Both the position numbers and the translations under genes were made by a program. From VRUE01 sp963807425 (GTDB taxonomy: Bacteria; Actinomycetota; Thermoleophilia; Solirubrobacterales; 70-9): DNA of 64,000 bases. Within the stretch, counting starts at the first letter, position 1, and the number at the start of each line of letters is the position of its first letter. Positions 38,330 through 47,174 of this stretch are shown one piece after another. Location: contig CAWEBZ010000006.1 of assembly GCA_963807425.1 (NCBI GenBank), forward strand, positions 280,791 through 344,790. The letters run 5' to 3'. The notes beneath the pieces were generated by a model. It did not search any database. It was not told the DNA's origin and saw only the letters and a program-made list of their open reading frames with translations.

Positions 38330-40603
38330 ATGACTTCCCGAGTAGACATGCACTGCCATTCCACCGCCTCGCAGCTCTCGCGGCTCGGGGTCCAGCGCTC
38401 GCTCGGGCTGCCCGAGTGCGCGACGCCTCCGGAGGAGGTCTACGAGCTTGCCAAGCGGCGGGGAATGAACTTCGTCACGATCACCGATCACGACACAATC
38501 GACGGTTGCCTCGAGTTGGCCGACCGTCCCGACTGCTTCGTCTCCGAGGAGCTGACCGCCCGCTTTGCCGGCGAGCCCCAGGCGGTTCACGTCCTTTGCT
38601 ACGGGATCACTCCCGGGGACCACGAGTGGCTGCAGGCACATTCCGGCGACCTCCTCGCCTGCGCCGCCTACCTTGACCAGAACGAGATCGCCTGCGCGCT
38701 CGCGCATCCCTTCTACAACGTCGACGCACCGCTGACGCCGCGCCACCGCCGCCTCCTCGCCGACCTCTTTCCGGCTTGGGAGGTGCGCAACGGGTCGCGT
38801 GCCGCGGAGCTGAACATGCCCGCCGCGATCTACATCGAGACCCACGGCGGCACCGGCATCGGCGGTTCCGACGATCACGCCGGCGTGGACATCGGCCGTA
38901 CCTTCACCGAGGTATCGGTCGCATCCACGCCGGAAGAGTTTCTCCTCCGCTTGCGTCGCGGCGACGCCGCCGCGGGCGGGGAGCAGGGCAGCGCCGCCAA
39001 GTGGGCGCACGCGGCGATGGCGCTCGCCACCCGCGCCCTCGCCCTCGACGGTCAAGACGGCGGCGACGCTGCGCCCGATCCCTCGACGGTGCTGAAGATC
39101 GCCCAGCGGGCGCTCAGCGAGGGTGCCGCCCGCGAGGGCAAGGTCGCCACCGACATTGGTCCCGACGACGCCCGCGCACTGCTCGAGGCATGGCTGAGCT
39201 CGATCGGGCTGGACCTGAGGGGGCGCGACCTGCTCACCTACCTCCAGGCCGACGACTTCTCACACGCCGATCTCTACCGGCGCGCCCGCCGCATCCACGA
39301 CCGCCGCCTGCGCGACGCGGTCGAGCATGGCGCCGCAGCCGCCGCTCGCGGCGATGCGCTGTCGGCGCTCGGGGGTCTGTTCGAGGCGGTCGTCCCGGCG
39401 GTCCCGTACGCCCCCGCGACCGCCTTCCTCGGCACCGAGAAGGCAAAGCTTGCGGCACGCGTCGGAGAGCGACCGCGGGTCGCGCTGATCGCTGACGGGA
39501 TCGACTTGATGCACGGGGTCACCGCGACGATTGCCCAGATCCGCGAGCGGGGGGTGCCGGGGATCGAGGTCGACGTGGTCGGCACCGACGCCGGGGTCGA
39601 CCGCCGACTGCCGGCGGCTGCCGAGCTGGAGGTGCCCTTCTACGAAGGGATGAAGCTGGGAGTGCCGGGCCTACCCGATCTGGTCGAGACGCTCGCCGAG
39701 GGCCGCTATGACGCGGTCCACGTCACCGCTCCGGGGCCAGTCGGAATCGCCGCGACCCTGCTCAACCGGGTGACTGGGATGCCGCTGATCGGCAGCTACC
39801 ACACCGAGCTTGCCGCCTACGCCGGCCTGCGCAGCGGCGACGGCGGGCTGGAGGCGGCGGCGCGAGCCGCGCTGGGCGCCTTTTACGGCGCGCCCTCGCT
39901 CGTCCTCTCGCCGAGTCCGGCGGCCGATCGCTCCCTGATCGGATTGGGCGTCGATCCGTCTCGGCTGGGCCGCTGGGAGCGCGGTGTCGACCTCTCCCGC
40001 TTCGATCCCGGCAAGGCCGTCCGCGACGCCTATCCGGGCGAGGTGAAGGTTCTCTACGCCGGCCGTCTCACCCGCGAGAAGGGAGTCGACCTGCTCGCCG
40101 AGAGCTTCCTACGAGCCCGCCGGGTCGATCCGCGCTTGCACTTGCTGCTCGCCGGCGGCGGCCCCGAGGAGGGCGAGCTGCGTGCGCGCCTCGGCGAGCA
40201 CGCCACCTTCCTCGGTTGGCTGGAGGGCGAGGAGCTGGCTCGGGTCTACGCCAGCGCCGACCTTTTCCTCTTCTGCTCCACCACCGACACCTACGGCCAG
40301 GTCGTGCTCGAGGCCGGCGCCAGCGGGCTGCCAGTGATCGCGGTGGCCGAGGGCGGGCCCACTTCACTGATCGAGAACCGCCACACGGGGATGCTCTGCC
40401 GGCCGGACCCGGACCATCTCGCCGGCACGGTCCTGCAACTCGCTGCCTCGCCGCTGTTGCGCCGCCACCTCGGCGCCTCTGCCATCCGCTCGGCTCGCGG
40501 CCGCTCCTGGGAGCGGGCGCTGGAGCAGCTCGCGGCCGGCTACCGCCGCGCCCTTGGTGTCTCGTCTCCAGCCACCGAGCAAGCCCCTGCCCGCGCCGCC
40601 TGA
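38330..40603 (+). CDS. PHP phosphoesterase - glycosyltransferase family 4 fusion
   Basis: 757 residues, two catalytic modules. The N-terminal PHP domain (about 1-230) has DMHCHSTAS, TITDHDTIDG, ALAHPFYNVDAP and GGSDDHAGVD, supplying the metal-binding His/Asp set. A helical linker follows (about 230-380). The C-terminal GT-B glycosyltransferase (about 385-750) has VHVTAPGPVGIAATLLNRVTG, IGSYHTEL, VKVLYAGRLTREKGVDLLAES and the E-x7-E-type EAGASGLPVIAVAEGG. It is the first gene after a Pho box and is coupled to ppk1. One idea is glycolipid synthesis replacing phospholipid under phosphate starvation; the substrate of each domain is unknown. Confidence 0.88.
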   Translation: MTSRVDMHCHSTASQLSRLGVQRSLGLPECATPPEEVYELAKRRGMNFVTITDHDTIDGCLELADRPDCFVSEELTARFAGEPQAVHVLCYGITPGDHEWLQAHSGDLLACAAYLDQNEIACALAHPFYNVDAPLTPRHRRLLADLFPAWEVRNGSRAAELNMPAAIYIETHGGTGIGGSDDHAGVDIGRTFTEVSVASTPEEFLLRLRRGDAAAGGEQGSAAKWAHAAMALATRALALDGQDGGDAAPDPSTVLKIAQRALSEGAAREGKVATDIGPDDARALLEAWLSSIGLDLRGRDLLTYLQADDFSHADLYRRARRIHDRRLRDAVEHGAAAAARGDALSALGGLFEAVVPAVPYAPATAFLGTEKAKLAARVGERPRVALIADGIDLMHGVTATIAQIRERGVPGIEVDVVGTDAGVDRRLPAAAELEVPFYEGMKLGVPGLPDLVETLAEGRYDAVHVTAPGPVGIAATLLNRVTGMPLIGSYHTELAAYAGLRSGDGGLEAAARAALGAFYGAPSLVLSPSPAADRSLIGLGVDPSRLGRWERGVDLSRFDPGKAVRDAYPGEVKVLYAGRLTREKGVDLLAESFLRARRVDPRLHLLLAGGGPEEGELRARLGEHATFLGWLEGEELARVYASADLFLFCSTTDTYGQVVLEAGASGLPVIAVAEGGPTSLIENRHTGMLCRPDPDHLAGTVLQLAASPLLRRHLGASAIRSARGRSWERALEQLAAGYRRALGVSSPATEQAPARAA

Positions 40604-42721
40604 GCCAGGCGGGACGCCGCTGTCGCGTCAGTACGATGAGCCGATCGACGATCCCGCTCTCTATTTCAATCGCGAGCTCTCCTGGCTCGACTTCAACCAG
40701 CGGGTGCTGGAGCTGGCCGAAGACCCCGAGGTACCGCTGCTGGAGCAGGTCAGGTTCTGCGCGATCTATGCCAACAACCTCGACGAGTTCTTCATGGTTC
40801 GCGTCGCCGGGCTGTTCGACCAGATTGATGCCGGGATCGACGCGCGCGGCCCCGACGGCCTCCCTCCCGGCGAGCAAATCGACGCGATCCAGGCTCGGGT
40901 GCTGGAGCTGGACCAGCGCCTGCACAGGTGCTTCAACGGCCGCCTTCGCCCCGAGCTCGAGCAGCACGGGATACGCATCGTCTCGCTCGACTCGGCGACG
41001 GAGGCCGAGCGCCGCGAAATCGACGCTCGCTTCCACGAGCAGGTCTTCCCGGCGCTGACGCCGCTGGTGATTGGCCTCGGCCGCCCCTTCCCCTACATCT
41101 CCAACCTCTCGCTCAGCCTCGGCGTGCTGCTGCGCGACCCCGAGAGCGGCACGGAGATCATCGCTCGGGTCAAGGTGCCGAAGGAGCTGCTTCGTCGCTT
41201 CCTTCCGGTCGGCGACGACGGCAAGGCATTCGTCCCGCTCGAGGAGGTGATCGCTGCCAACCTCGATGTGCTCTTCCCCGGCACCGAGGTGGTCGACCAC
41301 GGCTACTTCCGGGTCACCCGCGACGCCGACTTCACCGTCTCCGACGAGGCCGACGACCTGCTGCAGGCGGTACAGGACGAGATCCGCCGCCGCCGCTTCG
41401 GCGAGGTCGTACGCCTCGAGATTGCGGCGGGGATGAACCCGAAGCTGCGCCAGCAGCTGATCGAGGCACTGCGGCTGGAGGAGCGAGAGGTCTACGACGT
41501 CGACGGGCTGATCGACCTCGCCGACCTCACCGACATTGCTGACGTGCCTGGCCACGCCGAGTTGCGCTACCCGCCCTGGACCCCGGTGACTCAGCCGCGC
41601 CTGCAGGGGGAGGACGACGAACCGGTCGACATCTTCGCCGCGATCCGCCACGACGACATCCTCGTCCACCATCCCTATGACTCCTTCGCCTCGGTCGAGC
41701 GCTTCGTCGAGCAGGCGGTCGCCGACCCCGACGTGCTGGCGATCAAGCAGACGGTCTACCGGACCAGCGACGACTCGCCTCTCGTCCCCTCCTTGATCCG
41801 TGCCTCCGAACGCGGCAAGCAGGCGGTCTGCATGGTCGAGCTGAAGGCTCGTTTCGACGAGGAGGCCAACATCCACTGGGCGAAGTCGATGGAGGAGTCG
41901 GGCGTGCACGTCGTCTACGGCATCCCCGGGCTGAAGACCCACGTCAAGGCGATCGTCGTCGCCCGCCGCGAGGGCGAGCGGGTGCGCGAGTACGTCCATA
42001 TCGGCACCGGCAACTACCACCCGAAGACGGCCCGCCTCTACACCGACTTCGGTCTCTTCACCGCGGACCCCGAGATCGGCGCCGACGTCGCCGAGATGTT
42101 CAACTTCCTCACCGGCTACGGGCGCCCTGCCGAGTACCGCAAAGTGCTGGTTTCGCCGACGACGATGCGGACCGCATCGTCGAGGAGATCGAGGCGACCG
42201 TGGAGGCGCACCGCGCCGGCGAAGAGGCGCGGATCGCGCTGAAGATGAACTCGCTGGTGGACGCGGCCTGCATCCGAGCGCTGTATGAGGCGTCGCGCGC
42301 CGGCGTGCGGGTCGATCTCAACGTGCGCGGCATCTGCTGCCTGCGACCCGGGGTGCCGGGGGTCTCGGAGAACATCCGGGTCGTCTCGATCGTCGGCCGC
42401 TTCCTCGAGCACTCGCGCGTATATGCCTTCCAGCGCGGCGAGGAGACACGGGTGCTGATGGGCTCCGCCGACCTGATGCCACGCAACCTCGAGAGCCGGG
42501 TCGAGCTGGTGGCGCCGGTCGAGGATCCAGGCCTACGAGCCGAGCTCCTCGACGTACTGGAGCGCTGCTTCGCCGAGAACGCGAACGCCTGGGAGCTCGA
42601 CTCGGACGGCGTCTGGACCCGGCTCGCGGTGCCCGAGGGCGAGCGCCGCAGCATGCAGGAGGAGCTGCGTGAGCGCCACGCGGCACGGGCCGCGGAGCAG
42701 CTCGCGGCGAGCGCGAGCTGA
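40554..42721 (+). CDS. ppk1: Polyphosphate kinase 1 (one frameshift)
   Basis: About 720 residues. The order is N-terminal domain (FNRELSWLDFNQRVLELAED), head domain (FCAIYANNLDEFFMVRVAGL), then two PLD-like catalytic domains. The phosphohistidine candidate is in IGTGNYHPKTARLY (His about 489). MVELKARFDEEANIHWAKSMEESGVHVVYG is also typical. Near 42165 the frame shifts by one base, and VEAHRAGEEARIALKMNSLVDAACI continues the chain to TGA 42719-42721. GTG 40554 overlaps the previous gene by 50 nt; no better in-frame start is visible. It polymerises the gamma-phosphate of ATP into polyphosphate. Confidence 0.94.
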
Positions 42722-42758
42722 GCGGAGCCGCGCCCGGCGCGATCAATAGGATTGCCCG

Positions 42759-43379
42759 GTGGCGCGTCTTTCCCTCCTGCCCCGCGACAGCACCTTCTTC
42801 GACCTCTTCAACGAGGCGGGCCAGAACACAGTTCACGCTGCCGGCCTGCTCGACCGGATGATGGGCTCCTGGCCAGACGACAGCGGGCTCTCGCGGGAGA
42901 TCCTCGATGCCGAGCAGGAGGGCGACCGGATCACCCACGACATCATCAAACGGCTCAACTCGACCTTCGTCACGCCGATCGATCGCGAGGACATCTACGG
43001 GTTGGCGACGCAGATGGACGACATCGTCGACTACACCGAGGAAGCCGCCGACCTGCTCGGCCTCTACAAGATCGAGGCGCCGATGGCGCAGGCGCAGGCG
43101 CTGACCAAGGTCCTGGTTCAGGCCTGCGAACAGCTCGCCGAAGGGCTGAAGCACCTGCGCGAGTTCAAGGGCCTCGACAAATACTGGATCGAGATCCACC
43201 GGCTCGAGAACGATGGCGACAGGATCTCCCGTGACGCCGTCGCCTCACTCTTCTCCAACGGCATCGACCCGATGGTCGTGATCCGCTGGAAGGACATGTT
43301 CGCCGTGCTCGAGAACGCGATCGACGCGACCGAGACCGCCGCTCAAATCATTGAGGGCATCGTCATCAAGAACTCGTGA
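42759..43379 (+). CDS. DUF47 (PhoU-like) Pit accessory protein
   Basis: 206 residues, all helical. The DUF47 pattern is clear in ILDAEQEGDRITHDIIKRLNSTFVTPIDREDIYGLATQMDDIVDY and HRLENDGDRISRDAV. DUF47 proteins are PhoU homologues that are nearly always encoded next to Pit transporters and adjust their activity. The stop overlaps the pit start (GTGA), so the two are translationally coupled. Confidence 0.92.
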   Translation: MARLSLLPRDSTFFDLFNEAGQNTVHAAGLLDRMMGSWPDDSGLSREILDAEQEGDRITHDIIKRLNSTFVTPIDREDIYGLATQMDDIVDYTEEAADLLGLYKIEAPMAQAQALTKVLVQACEQLAEGLKHLREFKGLDKYWIEIHRLENDGDRISRDAVASLFSNGIDPMVVIRWKDMFAVLENAIDATETAAQIIEGIVIKNS

Positions 43380-44473
43380 GTTCCGACGTAATCCTCGTCA
43401 TCGTCGTCTGCACGGCGCTTGCCTTCGACTTCACCAACGGCTTCCACGACACAGCGAACGTCGTTGCCACCTCGATCTCGACCGGGGCGGCGCGGCCGCA
43501 AGTGGCGATCGGGATGGCAGCCCTGCTCAACTTCGCCGGCGCCTTCATCTCGATCTCGGTGGCGGCCACGGTCGCCAACGACGTCGTCAACGCGGAAGTG
43601 ATCACCCCGACGATCGTCTTCGCCGGCCTAATCGGGGCGATCGCCTGGAACCTGATCACCTGGTACTTCGGCCTGCCGTCGAGCTCGTCGCACGCGCTGA
43701 TCGGAGGCGTCGTCGGTTCTGCCGTGGCGGCAGCTGGCTTCGACGCCGTGCTGGCCGACGGCCTCGTGGGAAAGGTGCTGGTGCCGGCGGTGGTCGCGCC
43801 GATCCTCGCCTTCGTCACCGCCGGGCTGGCGATCGCGTTGATCTACCGCATCGTCGGCCGGCAGCGGCCGGGAACCGTGACGCGCGGCTTCCGCTACGGG
43901 CAGATCGTCTCCGGCGGCCTACTGGCCCTTGCGCATGGGACCAACGACGCCCAGAAGACGATGGGGGTGATCACGCTCGCCCTGATCGCCAACGGCTCCC
44001 TGGGCGCCGACGCTGATCCACCGTTCTGGGTCATCGCCTCGGCGGCGGCGGCGATTGCCCTCGGCACCTACAGCGGCGGCTGGCGGATCATCCGCACCAC
44101 CGGCACCCGGATCATCAAGATGGACGCGGCGCAGGGCTTCTCGGCGCAGGGGGCCGGCTCCGCCGTGATCCTCGCCTCGACGCACTTCGGCTTTCCGCTC
44201 TCGACCACTCATGTGATCAACGGGGGCGTAATGGGCTCTGGTGCGGCCAAGCGGCTCTCGGCGGTGCGCTGGGGAGTCGCCGGCAACATCATCGTCGCCT
44301 GGCTGCTCACCCTGCCAGCGGCCGCGGCGATCGGGGCCGGCACCTATGGAATCACCGCGATCTTCGGCGACGGGGCGACAGGGCCGGTGCTGGTGACGCT
44401 GTTGGCGCTGTCGCTGATCGGCGTCGCCTTCGCCCGGCGCTCGCAGCGCGGCGCGCCGGTTCCGGCGGGTTGA
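43376..44473 (+). CDS. pit: Inorganic phosphate transporter, Pit family
   Basis: 365 residues, about ten helices. Both PiT signature repeats are present: FDFTNGFHDTANVVATSISTGAARP near the N-terminus, and ALAHGTNDAQKTMGVITLAL near residue 185. GLPSSSSHALIGGVVGS and FPLSTTHVINGGVMGSG follow each. It carries metal-phosphate in symport with protons at low affinity, complementing the Pst system upstream. Confidence 0.96.
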   Translation: MSSDVILVIVVCTALAFDFTNGFHDTANVVATSISTGAARPQVAIGMAALLNFAGAFISISVAATVANDVVNAEVITPTIVFAGLIGAIAWNLITWYFGLPSSSSHALIGGVVGSAVAAAGFDAVLADGLVGKVLVPAVVAPILAFVTAGLAIALIYRIVGRQRPGTVTRGFRYGQIVSGGLLALAHGTNDAQKTMGVITLALIANGSLGADADPPFWVIASAAAAIALGTYSGGWRIIRTTGTRIIKMDAAQGFSAQGAGSAVILASTHFGFPLSTTHVINGGVMGSGAAKRLSAVRWGVAGNIIVAWLLTLPAAAAIGAGTYGITAIFGDGATGPVLVTLLALSLIGVAFARRSQRGAPVPAG

Positions 44474-44475
44474 CC

Positions 44476-44712
44476 ATGGTCGCGGTCGTGGTCGAAACCA
44501 AGGAGATGGTGCAGACGGTGATCGCCTCGATGGTCGCCGGGGTGGGGGTGACGGTTACCTTTTCGGTCGCGATCTGGGGAGTCGCCCGCTTCGCCGACCT
44601 GAGCCGCAACGAACGCCCTCTGGCGGCCGGCGCGGCGGCGGTCCTGGCAGCGCTGGCGCTGGCGGTCACGTTTGCCAGCGTCGTCTTCGGAATCATCGTC
44701 ATGACCAAGTAG
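44476..44712 (+). CDS. Small two-helix membrane protein
   Basis: 78 residues from ATG 44476; TTG 44470 in the same frame overlaps the pit stop. Two transmembrane helices (VIASMVAGVGVTVTFSVAIWGVARF and AAAVLAALALAVTFASVVFGIIVM) are separated by a short polar loop. No family recognised. Its position directly behind pit suggests co-transcription. Confidence 0.65.
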   Translation: MVAVVVETKEMVQTVIASMVAGVGVTVTFSVAIWGVARFADLSRNERPLAAGAAAVLAALALAVTFASVVFGIIVMTK

Positions 44713-44730
44713 CCGCCGTACAATTTCTCT

Positions 44731-45081
44731 ATGCGCACCTTGCGCAACGTCGCGATCATCATGCTGCTGGCCCTGGCGGTTGCCTTTGCGCCGGCGGGCG
44801 GCAACGTCGCCGAAGCGATCCTCACCGCGATCACGATGGGGTTCCTCGCCGGGATCGCCTGGATGCTCTTCGTCCTCAGCCGCCAGAACCAGCTCACCCT
44901 GGCGACGCTTACCGACGCACGCCGGGGGATTCTCTACGGAGCGCTGGGGATGATCGCCCTGCTGATTGCCGGCAGCGATGAGCTCTTCTCGACCGGTGGC
45001 GGCACCCTCGTCTGGATCCTCCTGCTCGGCGCTTCGGTCGCCGCGATCTGGCGGATCTGGGTTGAGGCCAACAGCTACTGA
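44731..45081 (+). CDS. Small multi-helix membrane protein
   Basis: 116 residues with about four hydrophobic segments (NVAIIMLLALAVAFAPAG, AILTAITMGFLAGIAWMLFVL, GILYGALGMIALLIAG, LVWILLLGASVAAIWRIWV). No recognised family or catalytic residues. It ends 19 bp before the conserved leader motif of the TadE-like gene. Confidence 0.7.
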   Translation: MRTLRNVAIIMLLALAVAFAPAGGNVAEAILTAITMGFLAGIAWMLFVLSRQNQLTLATLTDARRGILYGALGMIALLIAGSDELFSTGGGTLVWILLLGASVAAIWRIWVEANSY

Positions 45082-45100
45082 TTCACGAACCACCTCTGTG

Positions 45101-45134
45101 ACTGAATCGTTCGTTTGAGCGTGCCACGCGCGCG
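45101..45134 (+). promoter_or_regulatory. 34-bp leader motif, copy 1
   Basis: A 34-bp block starting ACTGAATCGTTCG and ending CGCGCG, repeated at 48180-48213 with three mismatches. Each copy begins exactly 57 bp before the next start codon (45158 and 48237). It contains an AATCG-TT-CG(A/T)TT dyad. Probably a shared promoter/operator. Confidence 0.65.
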
Positions 45135-45157
45135 TCTCGGGCTGGGACGGTCGCCGG

Positions 45158-45514
45158 GTGTCGCGCCAGGCAGCCATCAGCGAGCGCCATGGAGAGGAGG
45201 GGACCGCCTCGGTCGAGCTGGTCGCCGCGGTCCCGTTCCTGCTGCTGGCGGTTCTGGCGATGGCGCAAATCGGCCTCGCTGGCCAGGCCCTGTGGTCGGC
45301 GGGCGTGGCCGCGCGGGCCGGCGCTCGCGCAGCGCTGGTCGGAAGAGATGCGACGGCGGCGGCGCGGCGGGCGCTGCCGCCGTCGCTGCGCTCCGGGGCA
45401 GAGGTGGGGGACTCCGGCGCGGTCTCGGTCCGGGTGCCGGTCCCGCATCTTCTGCCCGGGCTCCCGCGTCTGACCGTCGGCGCGAAGGCGGGGCTGGAGT
45501 CCGAGGATGGTTAG
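45158..45514 (+). CDS. TadE-like pseudopilin 1
   Basis: 118 residues, start GTG 45158. The TadE-family N-terminal block is visible: GTASVELVAAVPFLLLAVLAMAQIGLAGQALWSAGVAARAGARAA. A Glu sits at +5-like position of a hydrophobic helix, as in pilin-like proteins. The rest is a short extracytoplasmic domain. TadE-like proteins assist Flp/Tad pilus assembly. No tadA/B/C genes are visible in the window. It overlaps the next gene by 8 bp. Confidence 0.8.
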   Translation: MSRQAAISERHGEEGTASVELVAAVPFLLLAVLAMAQIGLAGQALWSAGVAARAGARAALVGRDATAAARRALPPSLRSGAEVGDSGAVSVRVPVPHLLPGLPRLTVGAKAGLESEDG

Positions 45515-45842
45515 GGAGGGTGGGCAGGCCTCGGTCGAGCTCGTCGCCACCCTGCCGGCGCTGTTCCTCGCCGGGCTCGTTGCGCTCCAGCTTCTTGCCG
45601 CTGGCTACGCCCTGACCCTCGCCGATGGCGCCGCTGAGGCGGGAGCCCTGGCCTTGGCCTCGGGACGCCCGGCAGCGGATGCGGTGCGCGAGTCCCTTCC
45701 CGGCTGGGCGGAGGATGACGTCGCCGTCGCGGTCGAGGGTGGGCGGGTCACGGTGAGGCTCAATCCGCCTTCGCCGCTCCCGGTCATCGCCGACCGGCTC
45801 ACCGTGACGAGCTCCGCCTTTGCCAAGGCGGCGGGACGTTGA
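45507..45842 (+). CDS. TadE-like pseudopilin 2
   Basis: 111 residues from ATG 45507. Like its neighbour it opens with GGQASVELVATLPALFLAGLVALQLLAAGYALTLADGAAEAGALA, a TadE-type signal-anchor helix with ASVEL. The small C-terminal domain differs. The stop overlaps the next start as TTGA. The three genes form one coupled unit behind the leader motif. Confidence 0.78.
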   Translation: MVREGGQASVELVATLPALFLAGLVALQLLAAGYALTLADGAAEAGALALASGRPAADAVRESLPGWAEDDVAVAVEGGRVTVRLNPPSPLPVIADRLTVTSSAFAKAAGR

Positions 45843-46567
45843 ACGGGCGCGTGATCCTGGCGGCCGCCGTCGGTGCGGCGGGCGGCTCCAGGGCGGCGTC
45901 CGCGGCGCTCGTCTGCGCCGGCTCGGATGCGGATCGGCCCGGCCTCCTGATCGACGTCGGCGGTCGGGTGCCACGACCGACCCTGGTCGCCTCCACCGGT
46001 GCCCGCAAGCTGGAGGAGCGACTCGCCGCTCACCTGCCGGAGATACGCGCGGCCTCGCGCGGGCAGACCTGTCACCTCGCTCTTCCCGGCGACCCGACTG
46101 CGTTCGAGTCGATACCCGCCGCGCTTCCCCTCGTCCGCGAGTCGGTTGCTGTCGTCCACCTGCCGCCAGCCCTATTCCAGGATGCGTTGGCCGAGCCCGG
46201 CCTCGATCCCTCGGGGGTGCTGCTCCGTGCCGACCTCGGCACCGACCGCGCCCTCACCGCCCTCGCGGCCGGCGACCTGATCGAGCGGGGGCTTCGCGTG
46301 GTGGTCCTCAAGCATCCTCTCGCCTGGATCCAGGCACGCCGCGCTCTGTTCGGCGTGCTACCCGGTCTGACCGCGGGCGGCTTGCCCCCGCGTCTGCTCG
46401 AGCGGTTGCTGGTGAGCGAGAATGCGCCGGAGCACAGGTGCTACGATTCACTCGATGACCCGAAAGCTGACCCAGCGCGAACTTCGCAACAACAGCGGCG
46501 AGATCATGCGAGCCCTCGACGAGGGGGAGGACTTCATCGTCACCCGCAACGGGAAGCCGGTCGGTGA
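45839..46567 (+). CDS. Uncharacterised protein, possible degenerate MinD/CpaE-like (3' end doubtful)
   Basis: TTG 45839. The opening VILAAAVGAAGGSRAASAALVCAGS and LLIDVGG vaguely recall a MinD/CpaE ATPase core, but the deviant Walker Lys is absent, so nucleotide binding is not supported. Tad loci often carry a CpaE-like gene. The last ~38 codons (from about 46455) run over the antitoxin gene in another frame and have no protein-like character. A genuine end near 46430-46456 after a single-base error is more likely. Confidence 0.55.
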   Translation: MNGRVILAAAVGAAGGSRAASAALVCAGSDADRPGLLIDVGGRVPRPTLVASTGARKLEERLAAHLPEIRAASRGQTCHLALPGDPTAFESIPAALPLVRESVAVVHLPPALFQDALAEPGLDPSGVLLRADLGTDRALTALAAGDLIERGLRVVVLKHPLAWIQARRALFGVLPGLTAGGLPPRLLERLLVSENAPEHRCYDSLDDPKADPARTSQQQRRDHASPRRGGGLHRHPQREAGR

Positions 46568-46709
46568 GCTGCGTCCCTACAAGCCCCGACAGTTCGTCCC
46601 AAGGGACGTCTTCCTTGCGGCCTTCGAGGGTGCTCCGCACATCGACTACGAGAAGTTCCGAGAAGACATCGACGCTTACGCCGATCAGGACCCCACACCG
46701 CGTGGTTGA
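46455..46709 (+). CDS. Phd/YefM-type antitoxin
   Basis: 84 residues from ATG 46455. KLTQRELRNNSGEIMRALDEGEDFIVTRNGKPVGELRPY is the classic Phd/YefM DNA-binding N-terminal half; the acidic C-terminus (HIDYEKFREDIDAYADQD) would wrap the toxin. It overlaps the PIN toxin gene by 8 bp. The pair probably represses its own promoter. Confidence 0.9.
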   Translation: MTRKLTQRELRNNSGEIMRALDEGEDFIVTRNGKPVGELRPYKPRQFVPRDVFLAAFEGAPHIDYEKFREDIDAYADQDPTPRG

Positions 46710-47118
46710 GCCCCAGCAGGGGCGCGGGCTCATCGACACATCCGTGGTGATCGGTATCGACGAAGTCGATCCCGCCCGACTGCCGGCCAAGGTCTCGATC
46801 TCGTCCCTGACGCTCGCCGAGCTGACCTCCGGCCCTCATGCGGTCGCCGATGAGCTGGAGCGCGCGCGCCGCCAACATCGTCTTCAGCGCTTTGAGACCG
46901 GTGTCGACGCCGTGCCCTTCGATTCCGCCTGCGCTCGGGCCTACGGGCCGGTCTATGTGGCGGTCGTCTCCGCTAGCCGAAAGGCACGGGGCTCTCGAGC
47001 TGTGGATTTGATGATCGCCGCTACAGCCCTGGCCTACGACCTACCCCTCTACACCCTCAACGCGAACGACCTCCGCGGACTCGAGAAGTTGATCCAGATC
47101 GTCGACGTCAGCGCCTGA
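46702..47118 (+). CDS. PIN-domain toxin, VapC-like
   Basis: 138 residues from GTG 46702. The PIN acidic residues are visible: Asp in GLIDTSVVIG, Glu in SLTLAELTSG, Asp in SRAVDLMIAATA and Asp in LNANDLRGL. VapC toxins are Mg-dependent ribonucleases cutting tRNA or rRNA. Pairing with a Phd-type rather than AbrB/RHH-type antitoxin is common in actinobacteria. Confidence 0.9.
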   Translation: MVEPQQGRGLIDTSVVIGIDEVDPARLPAKVSISSLTLAELTSGPHAVADELERARRQHRLQRFETGVDAVPFDSACARAYGPVYVAVVSASRKARGSRAVDLMIAATALAYDLPLYTLNANDLRGLEKLIQIVDVSA

Positions 47119-47174
47119 CGCCTCGTGGGTGGTCCTGCCCGGCGCCGGGCCGCGCGTTTCGCGAGAATCACGCG

